7,841 nt of DNA, from NCBI GenBank assembly GCA_025354615.1, contig JANXMO010000454.1:1-7841 (forward strand). Reading direction: 5' to 3'. The stretch is from Burkholderiales bacterium. GTDB lineage: Bacteria > Pseudomonadota > Gammaproteobacteria > Burkholderiales > Burkholderiaceae_C. The translations under genes were made by a program, and so were the position numbers. The notes under the pieces are model-generated. The model saw only the letters and a program-made list of their open reading frames with translations. It did not search any database and was not told the DNA's origin. This document shows, piece after piece, positions 1 through 6,591 of this stretch. Position 1 is the stretch's first letter. Each line of letters begins with the position of its first letter.

Positions 1-1438
1 GCCGCGGTGCCGGGTGCCCGCGCAAACGCTGCCACAAGTTGACGAAAGCGCTGCAGAAAATCCACGCTGCCAACAGCAGGCCGAAGCCGATCATCGGCGT
101 CCAGCGGCCCAGCACGAGCGGCGCGATGACCGCGGCCGCGGCGCTGACAGCCAGTGCCCAGCCGAGTTGACGCGCCATGTCCAGCGGGTCGGCTTTTTTC
201 CAGCGCGTGATCGGCCCGACGCCCATCAGGAACAGCGCCGGCGCCAGCAGCGGCACGAACACGGCCTCGAAATAGGGCGGGCCGACGGAAATTTTGCCCA
301 GGCCCAGCGCGTCGAGCACCAGCGGGTAGAGCGTGCCCAGCAACACCGCCGCCGCGGCTACCAGCAGCAGCACGTTGTTGGCCAGCAGCATGGCTTCGCG
401 TGACACCGCTTCAAAGCGGCCGCCGGTGCCCACTCGCGGCGCCCGCCAGGCGAACAGCACCAACGAGCTGCCAATCACGACCGCGAGGAAGCCGAGGATG
501 AACACGCCGCGCGCCGGGTCGGTCGAGAAGGCGTGCACCGAGCTCAGCACACCCGAGCGCACGAGAAAAGTGCCCAGCAGCGACAACGAGAACGCAATGA
601 TGGCGAGCAGTGCCGTCCACATCTTGAAGCCGCCGCGTTTTTCGGTCACGGCCAGTGAATGCATCAGCGCCGTGCAGGCCAGCCAGGGCATCAGCGAGGC
701 GTTCTCTACCGGGTCCCAGAACCACCAGCCGCCCCAGCCCAGCTCGTAATAGGCCCAGCCGCTGCCCATGGCGATGCCCAATGTCAGAAAGCACCAGGCC
801 ACCGTCGTCCATGGGCGCGACCAGCGCGCCCAGGCGGCGTCCAGCCGGCCCGACAGCAGCGCGGCAATCGCAAAGGCAAAGGCCACCACCGTGCCGACAT
901 AGCCCATGTAGAGCAGCGGCGGGTGGATGACCATGCCAGGGTCCTGCAGCAGCGGGTTCAAGTCTTGGCCATCGGCGGCCGCCGGCAGCAGCCGCTCGAA
1001 CGGGTTGGAGGTCAGCAGCGTGAACAGCAGGAAGCCGCAGCTGATCAACCCCATGATGCCGAGAATGCGGGCCACCATGCGCTCGTCGAGGTGGCGTGAG
1101 AAGGTGGCGACTGCGAGCGTCCAGCCGGCCAGCATCAGGATCCATAGCAGGATCGAACCCTCATGTCCGCCCCACACGGCGGCAAACCGGTACGCCAGCG
1201 GCAAGGCGGAATTCGAGTGCTGGGCAACATAGCGCAGCGAAAAATCATTGCCGATGAAAGACGCCGCCAGGCAGCCGAAGGCGACCGCCACGAACAGGAA
1301 CTGGCCGCGGGCCGACGCCCGCCCCAGCGCCATCCACGCCCCCCGGCCGGTGTGCGCGCCGGCCAGCGGCAACACCGCTTGCACCAGCGCCAATGCCAGT
1401 GCCAGGATCAGGGCGAAGTGGCCGACCTCGGGCGTCAT
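1..1438 (-). CDS. ccmF: CcmF, cytochrome c haem lyase subunit (C-terminus cut off by window edge)
   Basis: Inner-membrane subunit of the System I haem lyase, which with CcmH/I attaches haem to the CXXCH motifs of apocytochromes c in the periplasm. The frame stays open from the ATG at 1438 to base 2, giving 479 residues; full-length family members are about 650, so roughly the last quarter is missing. Visible family hallmarks are WGGHEGS (89-95), HPPLLYMGY (172-180), the tryptophan-rich haem-handling WWD segment around 228-245 ([19 protein letters not shown]), the conserved [10 protein letters not shown] stretch (265-274) and GTLYPL (368-373) with [10 protein letters not shown] (381-390). Many hydrophobic segments fit a polytopic membrane protein. 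The start overlaps the ccmE stop by four bases (ATGA) and has a good ribosome-binding site, AGGAG, 8 bases upstream. Downstream genes, probably ccmG and ccmH, would lie beyond the left edge. The identification is firm. Confidence 0.97.
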   Translation of the reverse strand, partial: MTPEVGHFALILALALALVQAVLPLAGAHTGRGAWMALGRASARGQFLFVAVAFGCLAASFIGNDFSLRYVAQHSNSALPLAYRFAAVWGGHEGSILLWILMLAGWTLAVATFSRHLDERMVARILGIMGLISCGFLLFTLLTSNPFERLLPAAADGQDLNPLLQDPGMVIHPPLLYMGYVGTVVAFAFAIAALLSGRLDAAWARWSRPWTTVAWCFLTLGIAMGSGWAYYELGWGGWWFWDPVENASLMPWLACTALMHSLAVTEKRGGFKMWTALLAIIAFSLSLLGTFLVRSGVLSSVHAFSTDPARGVFILGFLAVVIGSSLVLFAWRAPRVGTGGRFEAVSREAMLLANNVLLLVAAAAVLLGTLYPLVLDALGLGKISVGPPYFEAVFVPLLAPALFLMGVGPITRWKKADPLDMARQLGWALAVSAAAAVIAPLVLGRWTPMIGFGLLLAAWIFCSAFVNLWQRLRGHPAPR

Positions 1439-1911
1439 GGGCGCAGCTCCTGAACAGCGGGTTTCATGGCGCCGCCGGGCAGCTGCCCCTGGCGGGCGCG
1501 GGCCAGCGCTTCGGCGGCTTCCGGCGGCATGTAGTTTTCGTCGTGCTTGGCCAGCACCTGCTCGGCGCGAAAGACGCCGTCAGCGCCCAACTTGCCCTGC
1601 GCAACCACGCCTTTGCCTTCCTTGAACAAGTCGGGCAGCAGGCCGGTGTAGGTCACGGGGACGGTCTGCGCCAGGTCGGTGACGATGAAGCGCACCGTCA
1701 ACCCGCCAGCATCGCGCTTGACGCTGCCGGCCTGCACCAGGCCGCCGATGCGAAAGCTGCGCTCGCGCGGCGCCTCGTGCGCCGCCACCTGCGTCGGGCT
1801 GAAGAAGAACACGAGGTTGCTGCGAAAGGCGTTGAGCACCAATGCGGCGGCCAGTGACACGGCGGCTAGGCCGCCTACCACGGCCAAGATGCGGCGGGTT
1901 CTGGGTTTCAT
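1435..1911 (-). CDS. ccmE: CcmE, periplasmic haem chaperone
   Basis: CcmE binds haem covalently in the periplasm and passes it to the CcmF-containing haem lyase. The protein is 158 residues, the usual size. An N-terminal signal anchor (basic MKPRTRR followed by a hydrophobic stretch to about residue 28) is followed by the OB-fold region with FFFSPTQV (35-42), [11 protein letters not shown] (54-64) and the [14 protein letters not shown] stretch (86-99). The haem-binding motif [12 protein letters not shown] is present: His123 is the expected covalent haem ligand and Tyr127 the expected axial ligand, by analogy with H130 and Y134 of Escherichia coli. The tail after the motif is Ala/Gln/Pro-rich and probably disordered. 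The ATG overlaps the ccmD stop (ATGA at 1908-1911) and the stop overlaps the ccmF start, so translation is probably coupled on both sides. No clear Shine-Dalgarno sequence precedes its own ATG, which fits coupling. Confidence 0.97.
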   Translation of the reverse strand: MKPRTRRILAVVGGLAAVSLAAALVLNAFRSNLVFFFSPTQVAAHEAPRERSFRIGGLVQAGSVKRDAGGLTVRFIVTDLAQTVPVTYTGLLPDLFKEGKGVVAQGKLGADGVFRAEQVLAKHDENYMPPEAAEALARARQGQLPGGAMKPAVQELRP

Positions 1912-2087
1912 GCGCTGTGCCGTGCAGAAGGAGGAACGCCTGACGCCTGCAGCGCCCGGCGGCTGGCGCGAATCGACACCACTTCAGCAGCGACCAGCAG
2001 CACGGTGACGCCAAAAGCGCCCCACACATACAAGCCGTAGCCGCCCATATTGAAGAAATCTGCCATGTGGGTCCACACGGGGGTCAT
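1908..2087 (-). CDS. ccmD: CcmD, small membrane protein of the haem exporter complex
   Basis: A 59-residue single-span membrane protein that associates with CcmABC and is needed to release holo-CcmE. The sequence has the family signature near the N-terminus, [19 protein letters not shown] (8-26), which runs into one hydrophobic helix (about 17-37). A basic cytoplasmic segment follows ([10 protein letters not shown], 38-47). I chose the ATG at 2087 because it overlaps the ccmC stop as ATGA and has a GGGAG ribosome-binding site 7 bases upstream. The internal Met8, which would give 52 residues, is the alternative. The gene is short but its place between ccmC and ccmE, with coupled overlaps on both sides, is canonical. 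A 330-codon extension of the same frame to 2900 overlies ccmC and is not coding. Confidence 0.92.
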   Translation of the reverse strand: MTPVWTHMADFFNMGGYGLYVWGAFGVTVLLVAAEVVSIRASRRALQASGVPPSARHSA

Positions 2088-2848
2088 GTTGGCGCTCCCA
2101 GGACCTGGCGGGCCCAACCGGCGTGCAGTTCCCGCTGCAGCACGATGACGCGCAGCCGCATCAACACCACGCCGATGCAATAGGCCCAGAAAGCCAGCGT
2201 CATCACCAGCAGGCCGAGCAGCATGGGCGCGGCCATCGTGGGGGGCTGGCCGAGGCGGATGGTCGCGCCCTGGTGCAGCGTGTTCCACCAGGTGACCGAG
2301 AAATAAATGATCGGCACGTTGACCGCGCCAACCAACGCCAGCAGGGCAGCGGCGCGGTCGGCGCGGCGCGGGTCGTCGATGGAAGCATGCAGCGACAGGA
2401 AGCCGATGTAGAGAAACAGCAGGATCAGCTCCGACGTCAGCCGCGCATCCCATACCCACCAGGTGCCCCAGGTGGGTTTGCCCCACAGCGCGCCGGTCCA
2501 CAAGGCGATGAACGTCATCAGCGCGCCGGTGGGCGCCAGGGCGCTCGCCAGCATGGCAGCCAATCGGGCGTTGAAGGCCAGGCCGATCGCCGCCCAGAAG
2601 GCCATGGCGACGTACACCACCATCGACATCCACGCCGCCGGCACGTGGATGAAGATGATGCGGTAGGCGTCGCCCTGCTGGTGGTCGGTCGGCGCCACGG
2701 CCAAGCCGATCCACAAGCCGGCAGCAGCCAGCACGGCCGCCAAGCCCAAGGCCCATGGAACGATGCGGCCGGCCCAGGCATGAAAGCGCTGCGGGGCAGC
2801 GTATTTGAACCAGTTGATGCCGGTTCGGCGGGGTTCGGCGGTGGGCAC
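2084..2848 (-). CDS. ccmC: CcmC, haem-handling membrane protein of the CcmABCD complex
   Basis: CcmC presents haem to CcmE on the periplasmic face of the inner membrane. From the proposed GTG at 2848 it is 254 residues, close to the usual 245-250. It shows a cluster of hydrophobic spans consistent with six helices and the WWD signature WGTWWVWDARLTSELI (127-142). Two conserved haem-ligand histidines are visible: His68 in FIHVPAA and His192 in WWNTLHQG. The frame is open up to an ATG at 3019, but that start would overlap ccmB by 95 bases and add an Arg/Cys-rich stretch unlike the family. The GTG has a GGAG about 9 bases upstream and leaves a short lead-in before INWFKYAAPQ, as in related proteins. 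A GGCGCC hairpin lies just upstream, and an out-of-frame ATG sits at 2900. Identity is certain; the start is moderately certain. Confidence 0.95.
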   Translation of the reverse strand: MPTAEPRRTGINWFKYAAPQRFHAWAGRIVPWALGLAAVLAAAGLWIGLAVAPTDHQQGDAYRIIFIHVPAAWMSMVVYVAMAFWAAIGLAFNARLAAMLASALAPTGALMTFIALWTGALWGKPTWGTWWVWDARLTSELILLFLYIGFLSLHASIDDPRRADRAAALLALVGAVNVPIIYFSVTWWNTLHQGATIRLGQPPTMAAPMLLGLLVMTLAFWAYCIGVVLMRLRVIVLQRELHAGWARQVLGAPT

Positions 2849-2868
2849 TCGGAACGGCTCCAGCAAGC

Positions 2869-2886
2869 GGCGCCTGAAACGGCGCC
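2869..2886 (-). repeat. Perfect GGCGCC inverted repeat in the ccmB-ccmC gap
   Basis: Two copies of the self-complementary hexamer GGCGCC (2869-2874 and 2881-2886) are separated by 6 bases, so the transcript could form a 6-bp GC stem. It lies in the 76-base gap between the ccmB stop and the proposed ccmC GTG, ending about 20 bases before that start and just upstream of its GGAG. There is no T-run after it on the minus strand, so it does not look like an intrinsic terminator. It could affect mRNA stability or ccmC translation; chance is also possible in DNA this GC-rich. Confidence 0.45.
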
Positions 2887-2924
2887 ACGCAACCCGACAT
2901 TGTGCCGCGCAGCAGTGGCCTCTG

Positions 2925-3608
2925 TTATTCCAGGGCCACCCGCAGCGCTGCGGCAGTGGCCCACGGCGCACCGAACAACGCCAACGCCAGCAACGCACCC
3001 AGCAGCGACAGATGCGCACTGGCCGACAAGCCGTTGGTCACCGCATCCACCGCCCCGGCACCGAAGATCAACACTGGCATGCACAACGGCAGTACCAGCA
3101 GCGACAACAGCACCGCTGCGCCGCGCACGCCGACCGTCAGCGCCGCGCCGATAGCGCCGATCAAACTCAGCAGTGGCGTGCCCAGCAACAACGACACGCA
3201 CAGCACCCCAATGGCACCTGCCGGCAGGCCGAATTGCAGGGCCAGCAGCGGCGCCAGCAGCACCAGCGGTAACCCGGCCGACAGCCAGTGCGCCGCCACC
3301 TTGGCCAGCACCAGCAAGGGCAGCGGGCAGGGCGACAGCAGCAGCTGCTCGAGCGTGCCGTCGCCATGGTCGTCGGCGAACAACCGGCCCAGCGACAGCA
3401 TGGACGCCAGCAGCGCCGCAACCCAGACCACGCCGGGCGCCATGCGGCCCAGCAGCGCGGGCTCGGGGCCGACGGCCAACGGGAACAGGCTGGTCACGAT
3501 GATGAAGAAGAACAGCGCGGCCAGCGTGTCGGCGCGGCGGCGCAGCGCCAGGCGCACATCGCGCTTGAACAGGCTGTGCAGCGCGGCCCAGCTGCCTGAC
3601 GGCGTCAC
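2925..3608 (-). CDS. ccmB: CcmB, membrane permease subunit of the CcmAB ABC transporter
   Basis: CcmB is the membrane partner of the CcmA ATPase in the complex that drives release of holo-CcmE from CcmC. From the GTG at 3608 it is 227 residues, the usual size (about 220). An N-terminal amphipathic segment with the FKRDVRLALRRRAD motif (14-27) precedes about six hydrophobic spans: roughly 29-48, 57-76, 97-125, 131-156, 162-188 and 199-220. Family-typical stretches are FFFIIVTSLFPLAVGP (33-48), LFADDHGDGTLEQLLLSP (76-93) and LPLCMPVLIFGAGAV (173-187). The GTG overlaps the ccmA stop by four bases (GTGA at 3605-3608), which decides the start over the much longer open frame reaching 4082, whose upstream part overlies ccmA. 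The stop is TAA at 2925. Confidence 0.96.
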   Translation of the reverse strand: MTPSGSWAALHSLFKRDVRLALRRRADTLAALFFFIIVTSLFPLAVGPEPALLGRMAPGVVWVAALLASMLSLGRLFADDHGDGTLEQLLLSPCPLPLLVLAKVAAHWLSAGLPLVLLAPLLALQFGLPAGAIGVLCVSLLLGTPLLSLIGAIGAALTVGVRGAAVLLSLLVLPLCMPVLIFGAGAVDAVTNGLSASAHLSLLGALLALALFGAPWATAAALRVALE

Positions 3609-4231
3609 AGCGTCAGCACCTGTTGGCGCAGGTCGCTGGGCAAGGGCACGTCCTGGTGACTGGTCCAGACCACGCTGCCGCCGCGTGCCAGTTGCGCTTG
3701 CACCAGGGCCAGCAACCAGGCGCTGGCGGCGCTGTCGAGCGCATTGAAGGGCTCGTCCAGCACCCACAGCGTCGCCGCCGGCAGCAGCGCCAGGCGGGCC
3801 AGCACGGCTCGTTTGCGCTGGCCTTGCGACAGCAGCCGCGCCGGGGCGTGCTCGAAGCCACGCAAGCCGGCCGCCGCCAGCGCCATGCTCGCTTCTTGTG
3901 GCGTGGCCCGGGCGCCGCCAACAGCACAGGCGCATTGCAGGTTTTCCAGCGTCGACAAATCGTCCTTCAGCGCCGCCGCATGGCCGATATAGACCAGCTC
4001 GCGGTGAAATGCGTCGCGTTGCAGGTGCAAAGGCGCGCCGCGCCACAGTACGTTGCCCGCCGCCGGCAGGGCGAGGCCGCACAGCAGGCGCAGCAGGCTG
4101 GTTTTGCCGGCGCCGTTGGCGCCGCGCACGTGCAACAGCTCTGCGCAGGCCAAGTCATGCGTCAAGCCGCTGAACAACGGCCGGCCGCCGCGTTCGCACG
4201 CCAAGCCGCGCAAGCCCAGCAAGGCGTTCAA
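3605..4231 (-). CDS. ccmA: CcmA, ATP-binding subunit of the cytochrome c maturation ABC transporter
   Basis: CcmA is the cytoplasmic ATPase that pairs with CcmB and powers holo-CcmE release. The protein is 208 residues with every ABC motif visible: Walker A GANGAGKT (37-44), the Q-loop replaced by the family-typical YIGHAAALKDDLST (81-94), the signature LSQGQRKR (134-141), Walker B LWVLDEP (155-161) with the D-loop NALD (163-166), and the H-loop His192 in TSHQ. The LACER start of the fold (10-14) is typical of CcmA. The only suitable start in place is TTG at 4231; there is no ATG and I see no clear Shine-Dalgarno sequence. A small hairpin (4239-4254) and a C7T6 run lie just upstream on the coding strand. 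It is the first ccm gene, 91 bases after ybiB, and overlaps ccmB by four bases. Confidence 0.96.
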   Translation of the reverse strand: MNALLGLRGLACERGGRPLFSGLTHDLACAELLHVRGANGAGKTSLLRLLCGLALPAAGNVLWRGAPLHLQRDAFHRELVYIGHAAALKDDLSTLENLQCACAVGGARATPQEASMALAAAGLRGFEHAPARLLSQGQRKRAVLARLALLPAATLWVLDEPFNALDSAASAWLLALVQAQLARGGSVVWTSHQDVPLPSDLRQQVLTL

Positions 4232-4238
4232 GATGCTG

Positions 4239-4254
4239 GCGGAAGACAGTCCGC
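4239..4254 (-). repeat. Small inverted repeat just upstream of the ccmA start
   Basis: The arms GCGGA (4239-4243) and TCCGC (4250-4254) form a perfect 5-bp stem with a 6-base loop, ending 7 bases before the ccmA TTG. On the ccmA-coding strand it is preceded by C7T6 (opposite A6G7 at 4255-4267). It does not have a terminator layout on either strand, since the T-run comes before the stem on the minus strand and the plus strand is followed by A residues. A role in ccmA translation is only a guess. Confidence 0.35.
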
Positions 4255-4322
4255 AAAAAAGGGGGGGAGGATCTCGTCAGGCATGGAGGCGAACGGTTGA
4301 CAGGACAGCTTTGAGCGGCAGT

Positions 4323-5270
4323 CTAAATGGGTGCGGCCGGTGCCTGGCTGGCCTGCACGGCCTGCACGATGCACCGCACTTGTTGGACGAGTGGCGCTGG
4401 CGGCGGCTGTTCGCCGCTCAACACGGTGCGGATGTAGTGCGCCGTGCTGGCGGCGTCGATCTGCCGCGGCAGCGATGGCAGCTGGCTCAGCGAACCTTCT
4501 TGCGCCGGCTGCGACAGATCGGGCCGTGGCCTGCCGTGAATGAAGACGTCCAGCCGCGGCAGGCGGCGCGGGTCGGCCACCGGCTCGCCTTCGGTGCCGC
4601 GCAGCAGCAGCGCATGGGCGTGGGTGTGCTGCAGGAAAGCGGCCAGCATGGCGTTGTATTCAGGGTGAGTGTGGTTGACGACACGCAGGCCCTGCTGGCC
4701 TTCTGTCGGGTCCAACAGCTTGGCCACGGTGTGGCCGGGGTTGCGCAAGCCGATCACCCGGCGCACCGCCAGCAGCCGGGCCAGCGGTGGGCACAGCGTT
4801 TCAATGCCGACGAACACCGGCTGGCCGCCGGCCCAGGCGGCCGCTACATCGCTGCTGCTGCGGGCGATGGGCCAGCCGAGTGCATCGACGATGTCCGCGC
4901 TGCCCACCCGGCCGGGTTCACGCAAGGGGCCGTGCACCAGCACGGCCAGGCCTTCACGCGCCAGCAAGCCGGCCAACAGCGGCGTCAGGTTGGGCAACTT
5001 GCGCGCGCCGTTGTAAGAGGGCAGCACGACGGCGGGCGCCGTGCAAACCGGCATCGCCATGCAACGCTCCAGCACTGCGGCCAGAAAACCGGCCAGTTCC
5101 GCCGTTGACTCGCCCTTGATGCGCATGGCAATGGCGAAAGCGCCAATTTCGAGATCGCTCGCGGTACCGTCGAGGACTTGACGCATCAGGTCGTACGACT
5201 GTGCCTGGTCGAGTGAGCGAGCGCCTTCCTTGCCGCGGCCGATTTCCTTGATGTAGGGCGCAATCGACAT
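4323..5270 (-). CDS. ybiB: YbiB, TrpD2-type DNA-binding protein related to anthranilate phosphoribosyltransferase
   Basis: A 315-residue member of the YbiB/TrpD2 group, which has the anthranilate phosphoribosyltransferase fold but no known tryptophan role; the E. coli protein (320 residues) binds nucleic acid without sequence preference and its gene is SOS-controlled. Shared landmarks with E. coli YbiB are IKEIGRGKEGARSLD (7-21), the helical domain with AIAMRIKGES (46-55), the loop PSYNGARKLPNLTPLLA (84-100), LVHG (111-114), the CPPLARLLAVR stretch (160-170), HPEY (202-205) and RGTEGEP (224-230). I chose the ATG at 5270 because TGGAGA lies 6 bases upstream and the family begins there; the frame is open to 5387 but the extra 39 residues are unlike the family. 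I see no convincing LexA box upstream. A TACAAG hexamer (5307-5312) is a weak -10 candidate. It may be the first gene of the ccm transcript. The substrate or DNA role here is unknown. Confidence 0.93.
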   Translation of the reverse strand: MSIAPYIKEIGRGKEGARSLDQAQSYDLMRQVLDGTASDLEIGAFAIAMRIKGESTAELAGFLAAVLERCMAMPVCTAPAVVLPSYNGARKLPNLTPLLAGLLAREGLAVLVHGPLREPGRVGSADIVDALGWPIARSSSDVAAAWAGGQPVFVGIETLCPPLARLLAVRRVIGLRNPGHTVAKLLDPTEGQQGLRVVNHTHPEYNAMLAAFLQHTHAHALLLRGTEGEPVADPRRLPRLDVFIHGRPRPDLSQPAQEGSLSQLPSLPRQIDAASTAHYIRTVLSGEQPPPAPLVQQVRCIVQAVQASQAPAAPI

Positions 5271-5400
5271 GCCATCTCCAAAAACAAAGGGCGAACAAAA
5301 GCCAGCCTTGTAGTGTGCCGGTTGCAGCGCAGGCCTCTGCCGCAGCACGGCGGCTGTGTTCTCAGTACGAGATGTTTCATGGCACAAGGCGCAGCAATTG

Positions 5401-5441
5401 CCCCTTGCCCCTCCATCCCGCTGGCTATCATCGGGCAGGGG
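5401..5441. repeat. Imperfect inverted repeat in the ybiB / GGDEF-gene divergent region
   Basis: The left arm CCCCTTGCCC (5401-5410) can pair with the right arm GGGCAGGGG (5433-5441) as 9 bp with one bulged T and a 22-base loop. The left arm is part of a tandem duplication of TTGCCCC (5398-5404 and 5405-5411). The loop contains the hexamer TATCAT (5426-5431), a possible -10 for the plus-strand gene. The arrangement could be an operator spanning a promoter, but the match is imperfect and no known regulator site is recognised. Confidence 0.35.
5405..5431 (+). promoter_or_regulatory. Possible sigma-70 promoter for the PAS/GGDEF-like gene
   Basis: TTGCCC (5405-5410, four of six matches to TTGACA) and TATCAT (5426-5431, four of six to TATAAT) are separated by 15 bases; shifting the first element by one base gives 16. 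The position, about 60 bases before the ATG, and the match to the -10 consensus are reasonable, but the spacing is short. This is a tentative call from sequence alone. Confidence 0.3.
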
Positions 5442-5454
5442 TTTGCTGTCGCGC

Positions 5455-5473
5455 CGGCTGGTGGTGCCAGCCG
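5455..5473 (+). repeat. Perfect 7-bp inverted repeat in the leader of the PAS/GGDEF-like gene
   Basis: CGGCTGG (5455-5461) and CCAGCCG (5467-5473) form a perfect 7-bp stem with the loop TGGTG, ending 21 bases before the ATG at 5495. No T-run follows, so it is not a standard terminator. It could be a structured 5' leader or a dyad operator. It also lies upstream of ybiB on the other strand, though nearly 200 bases from that start. Confidence 0.5.
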
Positions 5474-5494
5474 CCGTTCGTTGACTGAGACGCC

Positions 5495-6553
5495 ATGACC
5501 GAATTCACCTTGCCTGCTGCTGAATCAACCGCTTTTGCACGGGCGTTGGGCCAGCGGCATCAGTTGGCGGCAGGCGCTTTCGGCGCGCTGCTGTTCACGT
5601 GGGTTGAGCAATCGGATGCCGCGTTCGGCTTGAAGGACGTGGCATCCGGGCGCTACCTGCATGCCAATGAAAAGTTGGGTTTGTTGTGGGGCGTCGAAGT
5701 GGCCGCGCTGATCGGCAAGACCGACACTGAGTTATTGGGCAGCAACACCGCCGCGCCGCTACGCAGCGCCGATGCGGTGGCCAGCGCGCAGTTACTGCCG
5801 CACCAGAGTGAACACCACCTGCAGCAGGGCCCGCTGCGCCGCGATTTTCAGGTGTTGCGGCTGGCGCTGCCGTCTGCGGAGCCGAGTGTGCCAGCCCGCT
5901 TGGCCTGCCTGTGGGTTGACATCACCGAACAACGCCAACGCGAAGCGCAGCTGGCCCAGGCACTGGTTCAACTCGAACAACAGCAGGTGTACGCGGAAAC
6001 CCTGCGCCGCGAGCAGCAAGAAGGCACGCGCCGCGACGACGCCACCGGCCTCTACCACGCGGCCCATTTTGAAGACCAATTGCGCCGCGAAGTCGATTTG
6101 TCATCGCGCGAGCACCGTGAATTCGCACTGGTGGCGATTCAGCTCGACCCCTTGCCCGGCGCTGCACCGACGCCACAGGCGCGACTGCGGGTGCTGGAAG
6201 CGCTGGGCCGGCTGCTGCGCAGCAACACGCGGGCCATGGATGCATCGAGCCGCATCGACGAGGAACATTTCGCCATTTTGCTGTCCGGTGTGGGCCTGGC
6301 AACCGCCCATTCACGCATGGAAGGGCTGCGCCGCCAGTGCGCCACGCAGCTGGTGGTGCTCAATGGCCAAAGCCTGGGCTTCAGCATTTCAATGGGAGTG
6401 GCGAGTTTTCCCCATACCGCCCATACGCAAGAGGAACTGGTAAGCGCGGCCGACGCCGCACTGGCACAGGCGCAACGCCGTGGTGGCAACCAGGTGGCGC
6501 TGGCCAGCATTCGCTTTGAAGCGCAAGACGGCGCGGGCGGCGAATCGCCATAA
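5495..6553 (+). CDS. PAS domain protein with degenerate GGDEF domain, probable cyclic-di-GMP effector
   Basis: A soluble 352-residue protein with no membrane span. Residues about 28-145 resemble a PAS sensor (FGLKDVASGRYLHANEKLGLLWG at 44-66, ending in the PAS-to-linker DITEQRQRE at 142-150). A charged, probably coiled-coil linker follows (about 145-178), then a GGDEF-fold domain from DDATGLYHAAHF (181-192) to the ADAALAQAQRRGGNQ segment (319-333). The catalytic signature is not GGDEF but DEEHF (255-259); the metal-binding DxD site is reduced to IQLD (215-218) and the usual FKxxND after it is absent. In contrast RAMD (246-249) matches the RxxD inhibitory site and sits exactly five residues before the signature, as in true cyclases. 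I infer loss of diguanylate cyclase activity with possible retained cyclic-di-GMP binding. The ligand of the PAS domain is unknown. The ribosome-binding site is weak (TGAGA upstream of the ATG). It is divergent from ybiB and converges on 6S RNA. Confidence 0.88.
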   Translation: MTEFTLPAAESTAFARALGQRHQLAAGAFGALLFTWVEQSDAAFGLKDVASGRYLHANEKLGLLWGVEVAALIGKTDTELLGSNTAAPLRSADAVASAQLLPHQSEHHLQQGPLRRDFQVLRLALPSAEPSVPARLACLWVDITEQRQREAQLAQALVQLEQQQVYAETLRREQQEGTRRDDATGLYHAAHFEDQLRREVDLSSREHREFALVAIQLDPLPGAAPTPQARLRVLEALGRLLRSNTRAMDASSRIDEEHFAILLSGVGLATAHSRMEGLRRQCATQLVVLNGQSLGFSISMGVASFPHTAHTQEELVSAADAALAQAQRRGGNQVALASIRFEAQDGAGGESP

Positions 6554-6558
6554 CGACG

Positions 6559-6573
6559 GCGCGCGGCGCGCGC
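6559..6573. repeat. GC-only inverted repeat between the converging GGDEF-like gene and 6S RNA
   Basis: GCGCGC (6559-6564), loop GGC, GCGCGC (6568-6573) forms a perfect 6-bp stem beginning 6 bases after the stop of the plus-strand gene. No T-run follows on either strand, so it is not a classical intrinsic terminator, although a strong stem here could slow polymerase or protect the 3' end of the mRNA. Confidence 0.45.
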
Positions 6574-6591
6574 AATGAAAGAAGAAAGAAA

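Noticed and set aside
411..1145. Minus-strand open frame of 244 codons in the ccmF region
   Set aside because: It is in a different frame from ccmF, whose motifs are continuous from 1438 to the left edge; this frame shows no membrane pattern or domain.
1908..2900. 330-codon minus-strand frame starting with ATG at 2900
   Set aside because: Only its last 59 codons are a gene (ccmD); the rest lies out of frame over ccmC.
2123..3154. Long plus-strand open frame of 343 codons opposite ccmC and ccmB
   Set aside because: Gln/Arg/His-rich low-complexity translation with no domain; it is the antisense shadow of well-identified ccm genes in GC-rich DNA.
4053..5108. Plus-strand open frame of 351 codons opposite ccmA and ybiB
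   Set aside because: No recognisable motifs and it spans two genes on the other strand plus their gap; a composition artefact.
6559..6573. GC palindrome as an intrinsic terminator
   Set aside because: No T-run follows the stem on either strand; listed only as an inverted repeat.
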